Below, one piece after another: positions 10,794 to 20,841 of a stretch of DNA of 64,000 bases. Origin of the DNA: Krasilnikoviella flava (GTDB lineage Bacteria > Actinomycetota > Actinomycetes > Actinomycetales > Cellulomonadaceae); NCBI RefSeq assembly GCF_900167525.1, contig NZ_FUZQ01000001.1, forward strand, positions 744,001 to 808,000, given 5' to 3'. The notes under the pieces are model-generated. The model had not been told where the DNA came from. It worked only from the letters and a program-made list of their open reading frames with translations, and searched no databases. Both the position numbers and the translations under genes were made by a program. Position 1 is the stretch's first letter. Every line of letters starts with the position of its first letter.

Positions 10794-12200
10794 CCGGCAG
10801 CCGCAGTCGGCGAGGCGGCCCGCGAAGTTGTCGAAGATGACCCGCGCGCCGTAACCGCCGCCGTCGGGCACCTTGTCCGCGATCGTGACGAAGACGAGGA
10901 GCCGGTCGTCGGCCGTGACCACGGTGCCGGCCAGACCGGTGACCTTCGGGAGGCTGCCGGTCTTGCCGTTGACGTACCCCCGTCCGGGGTTCGGCTTCGG
11001 GTAGCGGTCGTGCAAGGTGCCGTTCAGCCCCGCGACCGCGAGGCCGTCGGCGACGTCGCGCAGCTCCGGGTGGTCGGGGTCGACGGCGAGGGTCAGCAGG
11101 TCGCCCAGCTGTCGCGGCGTGGCCTTCGAGCCGCGGCCGAGCCCCGACAGGTCCACGAGCGTCGCGCCGTCCATGTCCACGCCGAGGTCCTCGACCTGCG
11201 CCGTCACGGCCCGGATCGCGTCCTCCCCGGTGCCGGGCAGGCCGGCGTCGATCGCCACGATGCGGCCCACGACCTCCGTGATCGTGTTGTCGGACCGGCG
11301 CAGCAGGTCGCCGACGACGTCGCGCAGCGGCGCGGACTCGACGCGGGCGACCTCGCGCGCCGACGACGGCGCCGTGGCACGGGAGACCTCGCCCCGCACG
11401 GTGACGCCGCGCTCCTCGAGGGCCTTCGCGAACGTGCGGGCGGCGGCCATCGCCGGGTCCTTCTCCCGGGGCGCGTACTCCTCGTCCGTGGTGCGGGCGA
11501 CGTCGACGGCGAGCGCGGCCACCGGGGCCGTGTAGCCGTCCTTGACGTCGGCGGCGGGCACATCGGCAGGCACCGCCGGCCCCGCGAACAGCGTGTCGTC
11601 CACGCTGAGCGTCACCGTGGCCCCCGTGAGCCCGACCTGCCCGGCCACCTGGTCCGCGAGGTCGCCGAGGCCCGCGCGCCCGTTCACGGCGTCGGGGTCG
11701 CCGCCGCCGGCCGCGAGCATCATGTCGCCGCCGCCCACGAGCACGACGTGCGCGTCGCCGTCGAGCACCGCCGTCGTGGGGAGCGTCGTGTCGCCGCCCG
11801 GTCCGGCCAGCGCGGCCACGGCCGTGAACAGCTTCTGGGTGGAGGCCGGCACCATCGGCCGGTCGGGAGCGGCCGAGCCGAGCGTCTCCCCCGTCGCGCC
11901 GTCGACCACAAGTGCGCCGACGCGCTTGCCCAGCCGGTCGTCCTTGGCCAGCCCGGTCACGAGCTTGCCGACGGCGGAGGCCGCCGGCTCGGGCGCGTCG
12001 GACGGCAGGTCGGGCAGCGACCGCTCGGGCGTGGGTCCCGCGGTGGCGCCGGGCGCCGTCGGGAAGGGGGCCGCCGGGGCGGGCGGCGGTGCGGTGGTGA
12101 GCATGCCCGGGACCACGTCGTAGGCGTCCGCCACGAGGTAGCCGCCGAAGAGCACGACCACGGTCGTGACGGTGGCGCCGACGCTGGCCCGCCACCCCAT
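10782..12200 (-). CDS. dacB: D-alanyl-D-alanine carboxypeptidase/endopeptidase (PBP4 type)
   Basis: 472 residues. N-terminal membrane anchor or uncleaved signal ([14 protein letters not shown], about 9-25), a Pro/Ala linker, then a class C PBP domain with all three active-site motifs: STQK at 120-123, SDN at 303-305, KTG at 413-415. The protein acts outside the membrane on peptidoglycan peptides. It begins the dacB-DUF2342-tilS-hpt run and is divergent from ppa. No clear Shine-Dalgarno site was seen close to ATG 12200. Confidence 0.93.
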   Translation of the reverse strand: MGWRASVGATVTTVVVLFGGYLVADAYDVVPGMLTTAPPPAPAAPFPTAPGATAGPTPERSLPDLPSDAPEPAASAVGKLVTGLAKDDRLGKRVGALVVDGATGETLGSAAPDRPMVPASTQKLFTAVAALAGPGGDTTLPTTAVLDGDAHVVLVGGGDMMLAAGGGDPDAVNGRAGLGDLADQVAGQVGLTGATVTLSVDDTLFAGPAVPADVPAADVKDGYTAPVAALAVDVARTTDEEYAPREKDPAMAAARTFAKALEERGVTVRGEVSRATAPSSAREVARVESAPLRDVVGDLLRRSDNTITEVVGRIVAIDAGLPGTGEDAIRAVTAQVEDLGVDMDGATLVDLSGLGRGSKATPRQLGDLLTLAVDPDHPELRDVADGLAVAGLNGTLHDRYPKPNPGRGYVNGKTGSLPKVTGLAGTVVTADDRLLVFVTIADKVPDGGGYGARVIFDNFAGRLADCGCRPAG

Positions 12201-12417
12201 CTCGTCCTCCCCGGTCCGTGAGCATCGTCACAGCCCGGATCCCGTGGCGCGCTCCGTGCGTATCTTCCCACGTCCGCCGGCGGGTCCGTGCCGCCGCACC
12301 GCACCAGGAGGGCGCGGGAGCACATGGCACACTTTGACAGGGCGTCCGCACCGAGCATGCCCGCACCGAGCATGTCCGAAGCATCTCTCGAAGCAGGTCC
12401 TGAAGCATGGAGGAACA
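12201..12417. other. divergent dacB/ppa intergenic region
   Basis: 217 bases. A perfect TTGACA hexamer lies at 12334-12339, oriented toward ppa, but no good -10 follows at 17-18 bases. GCACCGAGCATG occurs twice (from about 12348 and 12363) before the ppa start. No hairpin or riboswitch was recognised. Confidence 0.4.
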
Positions 12418-12918
12418 GTGGAGTTCGACGTCACGATCGAGATCCCGAAGGGCCAGCGCAACAAGTACGAGGTCGACCACGAGACCGGTCGCATCCGCCT
12501 CGACCGCATGCTCTTCACCTCGACGCGCTACCCGGACGACTACGGGTTCATCGAGGGCACCCTCGGCGAGGACGGCGACCCGCTGGACGCGCTCGTGCTG
12601 CTCGAGGAGCCGACGTTCCCCGGCTGCCTGATCCGCTGCCGCGCCCTCGGCATGTTCCGCATGCGCGACGAGGCGGGCGGCGACGACAAGGTGCTGTGCG
12701 TCCCCCTGGGCGACCAGCGCGCCGCGTGGCGCCAGGACATCGACGACGTCTCCGACTTCCACCGCCTGGAGATCCAGCACTTCTTCGAGGTCTACAAGGA
12801 CCTCGAGCCCGGCAAGTCCGTCGAGGGCGCTCACTGGGTGGGCCGCTCCGACGCCGAGGCCGAGATCGAGCGCTCGTTCCAGCGGGCGAAGGACACCGGC
12901 TACTACGACGGCCACTGA
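12418..12918 (+). CDS. ppa: inorganic pyrophosphatase (family I)
   Basis: 166 residues from GTG 12418, with GGAGG 4 bases upstream deciding the start. Hydrolyses pyrophosphate to drive biosynthesis. The family signature DGDPLDA is at 52-58; [13 protein letters not shown] and [12 protein letters not shown] are typical, as is the C-terminal [15 protein letters not shown]. Length is standard. Ends in a strong hairpin. Confidence 0.97.
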   Translation: MEFDVTIEIPKGQRNKYEVDHETGRIRLDRMLFTSTRYPDDYGFIEGTLGEDGDPLDALVLLEEPTFPGCLIRCRALGMFRMRDEAGGDDKVLCVPLGDQRAAWRQDIDDVSDFHRLEIQHFFEVYKDLEPGKSVEGAHWVGRSDAEAEIERSFQRAKDTGYYDGH

Positions 12919-12930
12919 GCCGCCCGCACC

Positions 12931-12974
12931 ACGACGACGGCGCCGCACCCCACCGGGTGCGGCGCCGTCGTCGT
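12931..12974. terminator. perfect 20-bp stem, bidirectional terminator-like
   Basis: ACGACGACGGCGCCGCACCC (12931-12950) and its exact reverse complement (12955-12974) around a 4-base loop. It lies between the convergent ppa and FG-GAP genes. There is no T-run, as is common for actinobacterial hairpins. Confidence 0.85.
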
Positions 12975-13005
12975 CCTCGGACGAGGTGGCGCCGGGCCGG
13001 GGACG

Positions 13006-14505
13006 TCAGGGCGCGATCGCGCGCCCGTAGCGCGCGCCGGGCGCCGCGCCGAGGTCGAGCCGCACCACCGATCCCTCGGCCAGGAGCCCGGTCAGCACCG
13101 CCCCGGTGCCGCCGTTCTCGCCCGGGACGCCGACGTCCGGGGCGCGGCCGGGCACGATCTCCGGGTCCGCGCCGAGCGTCGCGCCCATGAGGTCGCCGGT
13201 CTCGGCACCGCCGGGCACCGCGGGCGAGTCCTGCGACCAGCCCTGCCAGGTGCCGAGCGCCTGGACCATCCCCGCGTCGCGCACAGTCCCGACGTCCTCC
13301 CCGGGCGTGCCCACGACCACCCGCCACGCCCCGCGCAGGAACGCCCCCGAGACGGCGCTGCCGAACCGGTCGCCGTCCTCCGCCGTACCCGCCGCGCCGG
13401 ACGAGTCCTGGTGCCGACTGCGGAAGTCGAGCAGCGGCTGCGTCAGCCCCGGGTGCACCCGGCCGATCGACACCATGCCGGCGTCGACGTCGCCCCCCAG
13501 GTCCTCGCCGGGCGACCCCACGGCGAGGTCCACCACCTGCGGGTCGCCGACCACGGGGAACAGGTGCACGGCGGCGCCGAAACGGTCGCCCGCCTCCGCC
13601 TCTCCCTGCACGCGCGTGAGGCCCTGGTGCACAAGCACGGGCGGGTGCTGCGTGCCAGGCTCCGGGGGCAGACCGCCCGGGTCGCCGGGCGGCGCGAACC
13701 AGAGCGCCGTACCGCCGGCCCCGGCCAGGCCACCGACCCGCAGGCCGGGCGCACCGGCTGCCATGACCTGTCCGCGCACGCTCAGCGACGACCCCAGCGC
13801 CGCGCCGGCGGCGGCGGTACCGCGCACGCCGAGGTCCGCGAGGTCGAACACCTCGCCCCCGCGCGTCGTCGTGTCGGTCGCGCCGACGACGAACGACGTC
13901 ACGCGGCCGGAGTCGGGCGCGCTCGTGGCGTCGTGCCCGGGCGACCCCACCCACAGCAGCTGCGGCTTCGGGTCGATGGTCTCCTCCGGCGCCGAGGCGG
14001 AGGCGAGCGCCGCCCCGAACCGGGCACCCGCCTGGGGCGTGCCGAGCACGCTCTCCGAGTCGGCCGTGATCCGCTCGCGCCGCACGAACGTCGCCGCCAC
14101 GGGGTCGTACTCGTAGAGGTAGACGGCCCCCGCGCGCGGCATGCCGAACACCGTCTCCTCCGGGCTGCCCACGACGAGCTGGCTGCAGAACCGGTCGTCG
14201 CCCTCCTGCTCGTACGAGCGCAGCTGGGCCACGGCCGTGCCGAACCCGACCGGTCCGCGGAGCACCACCGTGCGCGGCTCGCCGTCGCCGGTGAGGCGCA
14301 CCTCGACCGTGCCCGCACGCCCCGAGCCCCCCGGGGCGCCGACCACGGCGTCCGGCACACGGTCGCCGTCGAAGTCGTAGCTCGGGCCCAGGCACTCCGG
14401 CTCGGCGACCGCCGCCGGTGCCGCGACGATGCCCCCGCCGACCACCGCGGCCACGGCCAGCAGGAGGCTGCCCGTCCGCCGTCGGGCACGCGCGGTCGTG
14501 TCCAT
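13006..14505 (-). CDS. secreted FG-GAP repeat (integrin-alpha-like) protein
   Basis: 499 residues from ATG 14505 with GAGGGGG upstream. Signal peptide about 1-37 (RRRTGSLLLAVAAVVGGGIVAAPAAVAEPE). The mature part holds repeated FG-GAP units: DFDGDRVPDAVVGAPG, then several GDRFGAAVH / VDLAVGSPGED / RVVVGTPGEDVG blocks, expected to form a beta-propeller. Such proteins are extracellular in actinobacteria; the ligand is unknown. Convergent with ppa. Confidence 0.85.
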   Translation of the reverse strand: MDTTARARRRTGSLLLAVAAVVGGGIVAAPAAVAEPECLGPSYDFDGDRVPDAVVGAPGGSGRAGTVEVRLTGDGEPRTVVLRGPVGFGTAVAQLRSYEQEGDDRFCSQLVVGSPEETVFGMPRAGAVYLYEYDPVAATFVRRERITADSESVLGTPQAGARFGAALASASAPEETIDPKPQLLWVGSPGHDATSAPDSGRVTSFVVGATDTTTRGGEVFDLADLGVRGTAAAGAALGSSLSVRGQVMAAGAPGLRVGGLAGAGGTALWFAPPGDPGGLPPEPGTQHPPVLVHQGLTRVQGEAEAGDRFGAAVHLFPVVGDPQVVDLAVGSPGEDLGGDVDAGMVSIGRVHPGLTQPLLDFRSRHQDSSGAAGTAEDGDRFGSAVSGAFLRGAWRVVVGTPGEDVGTVRDAGMVQALGTWQGWSQDSPAVPGGAETGDLMGATLGADPEIVPGRAPDVGVPGENGGTGAVLTGLLAEGSVVRLDLGAAPGARYGRAIAP

Positions 14506-14636
14506 GCCGCCCCCTCGAGGCCATGGCGGAGCGCGCCGGCATCGGCGCCGCGCAGGTCGGTCCTGTCCCACCGAACTGCCGACGCTACGCCGCCCGCGCA
14601 CCGCACGACACCGGGACGGACCGTTTCACCCCGACG

Positions 14637-16268
14637 TCAGTAGCGGGTGATCGTCACCGCCGGGGACAGGGCCGTGGACACGTGCGCCGGGTCCGACGGC
14701 ACGTACCGGAACCGCAGGTAGACCTTGCCCGGCCGCCCGTCTGCCGTCCTCAGGTACTTCGCGGGCACCCGCACCCGCTGCACCCCCTTGTCACCGCTGG
14801 TCAGCGCCCAGTCCGTGCTCCACCGGGTGCGCCAGCCGGAGATCGACGCCCGCGGGCTGCGGGTCTCCAGCACCAGCCGCCCCCGCTCCGGCATCCCCGC
14901 CGTCGAGACCCGCACCGTCCCCGCCTCGTACGACCCCAGGTCCGCCTTCACCCGGTACCACGTGTGGTCCATCGACAGCCGAACGCTCGGCTTCGCCTTG
15001 TCCACGCGGACGCTCGTGCCGTACCAACTCGTGTCGTACTTGGTGGACGTGGGCGTGAAGTCGGCGTCCAGGCTGTGCCGGCCCGGAGGAAGCACGGTGC
15101 TTCCCACCAGGACCGAGCCCTTGCCGTCCACGACCTGCGCCGTGCCGAGCAGCCGGGCGCCCTTGGCGAGCGTGACCTTCCCGTCGAGCCGCGCGCCGGT
15201 CTCCGAGGCCACCGAGAAGTACACCCGCCGGGCCGTCCCATACCGCCACGGGACGATGTATTCCCGGGTGTCGACGTCGATCCACGTCTGGTAGCGCGGC
15301 TTCACCGACACGTCACGCCGCACCGTCGGTGCCGTCCACCCCGCGCTGTCGAGGACGACGAAGACCGGCCGGTCGGTGCCGATGCCCAGGCGGTCGGGGT
15401 CGACCTTCACCGTCGCCGTACCGTCGTCCCGCAGCGTCACCGCTCCGAGGGAGCCCGTGCTGCCGCCCGCCATCCACCGTCGGACGTCGACCCTCCCGGT
15501 GGCCGGCCCGAGGTCTGTGGTCGCCTTCACCGTCACGGTCGCGGTCTGACCGACCCGCCACGTCGACGACGTCTGGACGGTGAGCGTCGCAGGCCGCTTC
15601 GTGACGTTCGCGTCGACGACCCAGGTCCCGACCACCGTCCCGCCCGGTGCGTCACGGTGGGTCATCCGGTACGTGCGCCCCGGCGCGAGCCCCGTGCCGG
15701 GGACGCGGACGTCCGCGACGCCGTCGACCAGAGCCGCCGCCCCGAGGACCAGCCCTGTCTCGGAGGCCAGCGTGATCTCGCCCGACCGGGGCCGGTCCGT
15801 CCCGGTCAGGTCTACCCGGACGTCCGCCGGGTCTCCGTAGACGCGCGACCCCGGGATCACCGGACGCGCGGGCGGGTCCACGCGAAAGGCGACGGAGCCC
15901 ACGGACAGTGGCTCCGGGTTGCCGAGCTGGCGGTGCGTGACCTCCAGCAGGTGCTCGCCGACCTCGATGCCCCGCACCGGGAGGGTCACGGTCCCGTGTC
16001 CCCCTGCGAGGGCCACCGCGTCGCCCGCCAGGTGGCCGTCGACCCTCGCGACGAGGTAGCCCTCGGCGTCCGCCCCGTCGTGGAGGACGACGACGTCGGC
16101 CGTGACCTCCTCGCCCAGCCACCACCGCGCGTGCGGCACCGAGACCGTCGTGGACGACTCCCCCTCCGCGACGGCCGCCGCGGGTGCCAGCGCACCCGTC
16201 ACGACCAGTCCCAGGGCGACGAGCCACGTCGTGACCGTCGCGACCGCCCGACGTCGTGCACCGTGCAT
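14637..16268 (-). CDS. secreted bacterial Ig-like repeat protein
   Basis: 543 residues. Signal peptide about 1-35 (RRRAVATVTTWLVALGLVV..APAAAVA). The rest is beta-rich with repeated Ig-like domains of roughly 90 residues, recognisable by recurring VGSVAFRV / GTATVKVD / PPGRHSLDADFTPT patterns, the last typical of Ig-like_3 domains (GxHxLxAxFxPT). No sortase motif or catalytic domain was seen. It lies upstream of the FG-GAP gene in the same direction (131-bp gap). Likely an envelope or secreted adhesive protein (inference). Confidence 0.8.
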   Translation of the reverse strand: MHGARRRAVATVTTWLVALGLVVTGALAPAAAVAEGESSTTVSVPHARWWLGEEVTADVVVLHDGADAEGYLVARVDGHLAGDAVALAGGHGTVTLPVRGIEVGEHLLEVTHRQLGNPEPLSVGSVAFRVDPPARPVIPGSRVYGDPADVRVDLTGTDRPRSGEITLASETGLVLGAAALVDGVADVRVPGTGLAPGRTYRMTHRDAPGGTVVGTWVVDANVTKRPATLTVQTSSTWRVGQTATVTVKATTDLGPATGRVDVRRWMAGGSTGSLGAVTLRDDGTATVKVDPDRLGIGTDRPVFVVLDSAGWTAPTVRRDVSVKPRYQTWIDVDTREYIVPWRYGTARRVYFSVASETGARLDGKVTLAKGARLLGTAQVVDGKGSVLVGSTVLPPGRHSLDADFTPTSTKYDTSWYGTSVRVDKAKPSVRLSMDHTWYRVKADLGSYEAGTVRVSTAGMPERGRLVLETRSPRASISGWRTRWSTDWALTSGDKGVQRVRVPAKYLRTADGRPGKVYLRFRYVPSDPAHVSTALSPAVTITRY

Positions 16269-16376
16269 GAGCAGCCCGTTCTCTCGTTGTTGGCTGAAAG
16301 GTAGCGGCACGCGGGCTCGGGGACCAGCGACCTGTGGATGAACGTCGCCGGGCAGCCGAGGGACGTCAGAGCCGTC

Positions 16377-16382
16377 TACCGT
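16377..16382 (+). promoter_or_regulatory. -10 box for leaderless dehydrogenase gene
   Basis: TACCGT, then 6 bases, then ATG at 16389. No Shine-Dalgarno site is present, so transcription probably starts at the ATG. Confidence 0.6.
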
Positions 16383-16388
16383 GGGCGC

Positions 16389-17447
16389 ATGCGAGCTGCC
16401 GTCATCCACGGACCCCGCGACGTGCGCGTCGAGGACCGTCCGGACCCCAAGATCCTCACCCCGGGCGACGCGGTGGTCCGCGTCGTCGCCGCCTGCGTCT
16501 GCGGCTCCGACCTGTGGCCCTACCGCGGCGTGTCCGCCGTGAAGAAGCCGCGCCCCATCGGGCACGAGCTGGTGGGCGTGGTCGAGGCGCTGGGCGCCGA
16601 CGTGACGTCGACGCGGGTGGGCGACTTCGTGATCCTCCCGTTCACCATGAGCTGCGGCGAGTGCCAGGCGTGCCGGGCCGGCTACCCCGCGGCGTGCGAC
16701 CTCGTCACGGGCTTCGGCTCCACGGACCGCTGGGGGAACCCCGTCGACGGCGCGCAGGGCGAGCGCGTCCGCATCCCGCTCGCGCAGCACTCCTTGTTCC
16801 CGGTGGGGCGCTCGGAGGCCGAGCTCGAGGCCGCGGGCCTGGTGCCGCACCTGCTATCCCTCGCCGACGTCATGTCGACCGGGTACCACGCGGCGTTCTC
16901 GGCCGGGGTGTCCGCCGGCGACACCGTGGTCGTGGTCGGGGACGGCGCCGTCGGGCTGTCCGGCGTCCTCGGCGCCCGCCTGCTCGGCGCCGATCGCGTG
17001 ATCGCGATGAGCCGCCACGACGACCGCGCGGCGCTGGCCCGCGAGTTCGGCGCCACGGACGTCGTCGCCGAGCGCGGCGAGGAGGGCCTCGCCGCCGTGC
17101 GCGACCTGCTCGACGGCGACCTCGCCGACGCCGCGCTGGAGTGCGTCGGCACCGAGCAGTCGATGGACACCGCCCTGAGCGTGGTGCGCGGCGGCGGGCG
17201 CGTCGGGTTCGTCGGGGTGCCGCACGGCCCCGACCTGAGCGTGCGGCGCCTGTTCGACCGCAACATCACCATCGGTGGCGGCATGGCGTCCGCCCGGCGC
17301 TACATGGAGACGCTGCTGCCCGACGTCCTGTCCGGCGCGATCGTGCCCGGCAAGGTCTTCGACCTGGAGCTGCCGCTCGCCGACGTCGCCGAGGCGTACG
17401 CCGCGATGGACGAGCGCCGCGCCACCAAGGTGCTGGTCCGGCCGTGA
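16389..17447 (+). CDS. zinc-dependent alcohol dehydrogenase family protein
   Basis: 352 residues, MDR superfamily. Zinc ligand pattern: CGSDLWPYRG near residue 39, GHELVG near 61 and a structural-zinc-like CGECQACRAGYPAAC near 85-100. NAD(P) site VVVVGDGAVG near 175 (GxGxxG type). Oxidises or reduces an alcohol/aldehyde pair; substrate unknown. The start at 16389 is supported by the -10 box 6 bases upstream. An in-frame ATG at 16338 lies upstream of that box and was rejected. Overlaps the next gene by 4 bases. Confidence 0.88.
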   Translation: MRAAVIHGPRDVRVEDRPDPKILTPGDAVVRVVAACVCGSDLWPYRGVSAVKKPRPIGHELVGVVEALGADVTSTRVGDFVILPFTMSCGECQACRAGYPAACDLVTGFGSTDRWGNPVDGAQGERVRIPLAQHSLFPVGRSEAELEAAGLVPHLLSLADVMSTGYHAAFSAGVSAGDTVVVVGDGAVGLSGVLGARLLGADRVIAMSRHDDRAALAREFGATDVVAERGEEGLAAVRDLLDGDLADAALECVGTEQSMDTALSVVRGGGRVGFVGVPHGPDLSVRRLFDRNITIGGGMASARRYMETLLPDVLSGAIVPGKVFDLELPLADVAEAYAAMDERRATKVLVRP

Positions 17448-18109
17448 CGTCCGGGGGCGCCGTCCGCCGGTACACGCCCGCCGACCGCGACGAGCTGCTG
17501 ACGCTGTTCGCCCGCGCCGGCGACGGCTCCCCCACCGGCACGCTGTGGCGGCACACGCCGTCCGAGGCCGCGATCTACCTCACGCCGTACCTCGACCACG
17601 AGCCGGGGTCGGTCTTCGTCGCCATTGCCGACGGCGCGCTGGTCGGCTACCTCGCGGGGTCGCTCGGGAGCGGGGCGGTGCCGAGCGAGGAGGACCGCAT
17701 GGTGCGGGCGATCTCGCGGTACCTGGTGGTGCTGCGCCCCCGCTCGATGCCGTTCTTCGCCCGCAGCATCGTGGACGGCGTCCGCGACAAGCGGGCCGGC
17801 GAGCCCGCGGCGGGCGAGATCGAGGACGCGCGGTGGCCCGCCCACCTGCACGTCAACGTGGCGCCCGAGGCGCGCGGCACCGGGCTCGCCCAGGGTCTGA
17901 TGGCCGCCTTCCAGGAGCACGTGCGCGACTCCGGCGTGCCGGGCGCCTACCTCCAGACGCTGGTCGAGAACGAGCGGGCCGCGACGTTCTTCGCCCGGTC
18001 CGGCTTCGTGCCGTACGGGGAGGCTCCCGCCGTGCCGGGGCTGCGGCTCGCGGACGGCGGGCGGGCGCACCAGCTGACGATGGTCTGGCCGGCCCCGGAC
18101 CAGGACTGA
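17444..18109 (+). CDS. GNAT family N-acetyltransferase
   Basis: 221 residues from a GTG inside the stop of the dehydrogenase (GTGA). The GNAT acetyl-CoA motif LHVNVAPEARGTGLAQGLMAAF (about 140-161) and the C-terminal NERAATFFARSGFVPYG are clear. Substrate unknown; similar proteins act on small amines or protein N-termini. Translationally coupled to the dehydrogenase. Convergent with the response regulator, 4 bases apart. Confidence 0.85.
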   Translation: MTSGGAVRRYTPADRDELLTLFARAGDGSPTGTLWRHTPSEAAIYLTPYLDHEPGSVFVAIADGALVGYLAGSLGSGAVPSEEDRMVRAISRYLVVLRPRSMPFFARSIVDGVRDKRAGEPAAGEIEDARWPAHLHVNVAPEARGTGLAQGLMAAFQEHVRDSGVPGAYLQTLVENERAATFFARSGFVPYGEAPAVPGLRLADGGRAHQLTMVWPAPDQD

Positions 18110-18113
18110 CCGG

Positions 18114-18779
18114 TCACGCCTCTGCGAGGCCGATGCGGAACGCCCAGACCACCACCTGGACGCGGTCACGCAGGTCCAGCTTGGCGAGGATCCGGCCGAC
18201 GTACGTCTTGACCGTCGCCTCGGAGACGAAGATCCGCGCGCCGATCTCTGCGTTCGACAGCCCCTCGGCCAGCAGCCGCACGACGGCGCGCTCCCGCTCC
18301 GACAGCGCGGCGGCCGCGGCCTCGCGAGCGGCGACGTCGGGCAGGCGCGGCACGACCTGCGCCAGCAAGCGCCGGGTGGCGGACGGCGCGACGACGGCGT
18401 CACCCCGGTGCGCGGTGCGGACGGCGGCGAGCAGGTCGTGCGTGGGCGCGTCCTTGAGCAGGAACCCGCTGGCCCCGGCCCGCAGGGCGCCGTAGACGTA
18501 CTCGTCCAGGTCGAACGTCGTGAGGACGACGACGCGGCACGGCGGCAGGGACCCGTCCGCGGCGCCCACGACGAGCCGCCGGGTCGCCTCGATGCCGTCG
18601 AGCACGGGCATGCGCACGTCCATGAGCACGACGTCGGCGTGGTGCCGGCGCTGGGCCTCGACCGCGGCGGCGCCGTCGGCGGCCTCCGCCACGACCTCCA
18701 GGTCCGGGGCGGCATCCACCACCGCCACGGCCCCCGCGCGCACGAGGTCCTGGTCGTCGGCCACCAGCACGCGGATCAC
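18114..18779 (-). CDS. NarL/LuxR-family response regulator
   Basis: 221 residues from a GTG overlapping the kinase stop. Receiver domain 1-120 with acidic DDQD at 8-11, phospho-acceptor D54 (VVLMDVRMP) and K109. LuxR-type helix-turn-helix about 155-215 (LSERERAVVRLLAEGLSNAEIGARIFVSEATVKTYV). Pairs with the adjacent histidine kinase as a two-component system. Targets are unknown; the membrane protein encoded first in the operon may sense or be regulated with it. Confidence 0.94.
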   Translation of the reverse strand: MIRVLVADDQDLVRAGAVAVVDAAPDLEVVAEAADGAAAVEAQRRHHADVVLMDVRMPVLDGIEATRRLVVGAADGSLPPCRVVVLTTFDLDEYVYGALRAGASGFLLKDAPTHDLLAAVRTAHRGDAVVAPSATRRLLAQVVPRLPDVAAREAAAAALSERERAVVRLLAEGLSNAEIGARIFVSEATVKTYVGRILAKLDLRDRVQVVVWAFRIGLAEA

Positions 18780-19963
18780 GACGCCTCCCCGCTGACGGGC
18801 TCCGGGCCGGCCGGCAGGGTCGCCACGACCGCCCATCCGCCGTCGCGCCGCACGTCGAGCCGCCCACCCACCGACTCCACGCGCTCGCGCATGCCGTGCA
18901 GCCCCGTCCCCGCTCCCTCGTGGGCCGTGCTCGGCGCGGGCGTGCCGCCGTCGTCCGCCACCACGACCTCCAGCCCGTCGTCTCCCCAGGTCAGTGCCAC
19001 CCGCGACGCCGCGCCCGCGCCGGCGTGCCGCGCGGTGTTGGTGAGCGATTCCTGCACCACGCGGTACACGGCGAGCTGCGCGGCGGGCCCCAGGGGCCGG
19101 GACTCCCCCGCGACGTCGAGGTCGACCGCCCGGCCGGCCGCGCGCACCCGCGCCACGAGGGCGGGCAGGTCGTCCAGGCCGGGCGCCGGGCGGTCGCCCC
19201 CGGCGTCGGCGTCGGGCCCGGTGCGCAGCACGTGCAGCAGGCTACGCAGCTCCCTGGACGCCGACCTCCCCGCCTCCTCGACCGCCGCCAGCGCCTCCTG
19301 CGCGCGTGCCGGCGCCGCCTGCCCGAGCCGCGCCTGCGCGACCACGACCGCCAGGGAGTGCGCGACGACGTCGTGCATCTCGCGGGCGATGCGCGCCCGC
19401 TCGGCGAGGGCGGCGCGCTCGGCCCGGACGTCCTGCTCGGCGACCGCCGCGGCGTGCCGCTCCTCCGTCGCCCGCCGCGCGGCGTCCTGCGCACGACGCA
19501 GCAGGCCCGCCGTCCAGGACGCCGCGAGCAGCGCGAGCAGCAGCAGGCCGAGGAGCCACGGGGCCGGGCCGAAGCCGGAGTCGCGGACCGCGGGGTCGCC
19601 CGCGTACCGCAGCACGGCCGCGGCCACCCCGACGACGCCCGTCGCCGCGGGCAGCCACGGCCGTGCCGACCACGCCGCGCACGCGGCCACCGACAGCCAG
19701 ACGAGCAGCGCCGACGGCAGCAGCAGGAACAGCCCGGTCAGCGCGAGCTGGCCCGCGAGCGCCGCGAGCACCAGCAGGTGCGAGGTGACCGGGGCCGCGC
19801 GGCGCCAGGCGGTCGCGAGGTGCGCCACCGCGGCCAGCGCCACCAGCGCCGTCGCCGTCCCCGCGGGCAGGGACCGGTACACGATCACGGCTGTGGCCGG
19901 CAGGAGCGCCACGGCGGCGACCGCGGCGAGGACGACGTCGCCGCGGGCGGGCACGGGCGTCAT
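18776..19963 (-). CDS. sensor histidine kinase (HisKA_3 type)
   Basis: 395 residues. Six or so membrane helices in residues 8-155 with almost no extracytoplasmic domain, then a coiled linker, H-box ARIAREMHDVVAHSLAVVV with H197, and a C-terminal ATPase domain (NTARHAG, then GTGLHGMRERVESVGG). Intramembrane-sensing type, as in many actinobacterial NarL-partner kinases. Starts inside the stop of the upstream membrane-protein gene (ATGA) and overlaps the response regulator by 4 bases. Confidence 0.93.
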   Translation of the reverse strand: MTPVPARGDVVLAAVAAVALLPATAVIVYRSLPAGTATALVALAAVAHLATAWRRAAPVTSHLLVLAALAGQLALTGLFLLLPSALLVWLSVAACAAWSARPWLPAATGVVGVAAAVLRYAGDPAVRDSGFGPAPWLLGLLLLALLAASWTAGLLRRAQDAARRATEERHAAAVAEQDVRAERAALAERARIAREMHDVVAHSLAVVVAQARLGQAAPARAQEALAAVEEAGRSASRELRSLLHVLRTGPDADAGGDRPAPGLDDLPALVARVRAAGRAVDLDVAGESRPLGPAAQLAVYRVVQESLTNTARHAGAGAASRVALTWGDDGLEVVVADDGGTPAPSTAHEGAGTGLHGMRERVESVGGRLDVRRDGGWAVVATLPAGPEPVSGEAS

Positions 19964-20841
19964 CCGGCTCCTACCACCGCGAGCCGGGCCGGGCCGACCG
20001 GTCGGCGCGCGTCCTGCGCCTGCAGGGTCGCCGCGAGCAGCGCCACGCCGACGAGGAGCCAGCTGCCGTACGTCAGGGCCACGAGCCCGGTGATGGCGCC
20101 GGCGTCCAGGTCCACCGGCCCCGCGGTCAGCCCGAGGAGCTGGCCGAGGGTGCCGAACAGCATGAGCGCACCCATCGTCAGCGCAGCCGTCGAGCCCAGC
20201 CAGCCCGCCGCGAGCAGCAGGGGACGCAGTCGGCCGGTGGCCCACGGGCCCGTCAGGCCGAGCACGACCAGCGCCCCGGTGGCGAACAGCGCGACCTCCA
20301 TCCAGGGCACTCCCTCCGCGTGGCCACCGGGGCGCCCGAACGTGCCGCCGAGCCACCAGTAGAGCTTGAGCGACGGGTACGGGACGCACATCGCCAGGGC
20401 AACGTACCGCGGCCACCGCCGCCCCGGCGCGGCGACCGGGCGGGCCGCCCGCGCGGCGTCCCAGGTGGTCAGGACGGTCGTCACGGCGGCGAGCGCGGCC
20501 AGCGCCCGGGTGACCATGCCGGGCACGTCGACCTCCGCGAACTCGCCCGCGGGGATGCCCGTGACGGCGAAGAACGCCCGGAAGCCCTCGAGCGCCAGAC
20601 CGCCCGACCCCCAGAACAGGAGCACGACCGCCGGCCACCCGAGCGCCACGCCGGCCCGCGACCGCCGGGCGCACAGCCCGAGCGCGACCAGGGCCAGCGC
20701 CGCGGCGACGGGCACCACCCCGCGCGGGGCGAAGATCGCCGAATAGCCGGTGGGCGGCGCCCCGCGCAGGTGCAGCAGGCCGGCGAGCAGCGCCGCGGTG
20801 CAGGAAGCGAGGGCCAGGACGAGACGGGTGCGTGAGGTCAT
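19960..20841 (-). CDS. polytopic membrane protein of a two-component operon
   Basis: 293 residues, about eight hydrophobic segments, no recognised catalytic motif. A conserved-looking central stretch is CVPYPSLKLYWWLGGTFGRPGG. It is the first gene of a three-gene operon with a histidine kinase and response regulator, overlapping the kinase by 4 bases, so it may be a sensor accessory or regulated partner (inference). I do not recognise the family. Confidence 0.75.
   Translation of the reverse strand: MTSRTRLVLALASCTAALLAGLLHLRGAPPTGYSAIFAPRGVVPVAAALALVALGLCARRSRAGVALGWPAVVLLFWGSGGLALEGFRAFFAVTGIPAGEFAEVDVPGMVTRALAALAAVTTVLTTWDAARAARPVAAPGRRWPRYVALAMCVPYPSLKLYWWLGGTFGRPGGHAEGVPWMEVALFATGALVVLGLTGPWATGRLRPLLLAAGWLGSTAALTMGALMLFGTLGQLLGLTAGPVDLDAGAITGLVALTYGSWLLVGVALLAATLQAQDARRPVGPARLAVVGAG

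Noticed and set aside
16334-16388. Upstream start codons for the dehydrogenase gene (for example ATG 16338)
   Set aside because: They lie upstream of the probable -10 box and add residues that do not fit the family's N-terminus.
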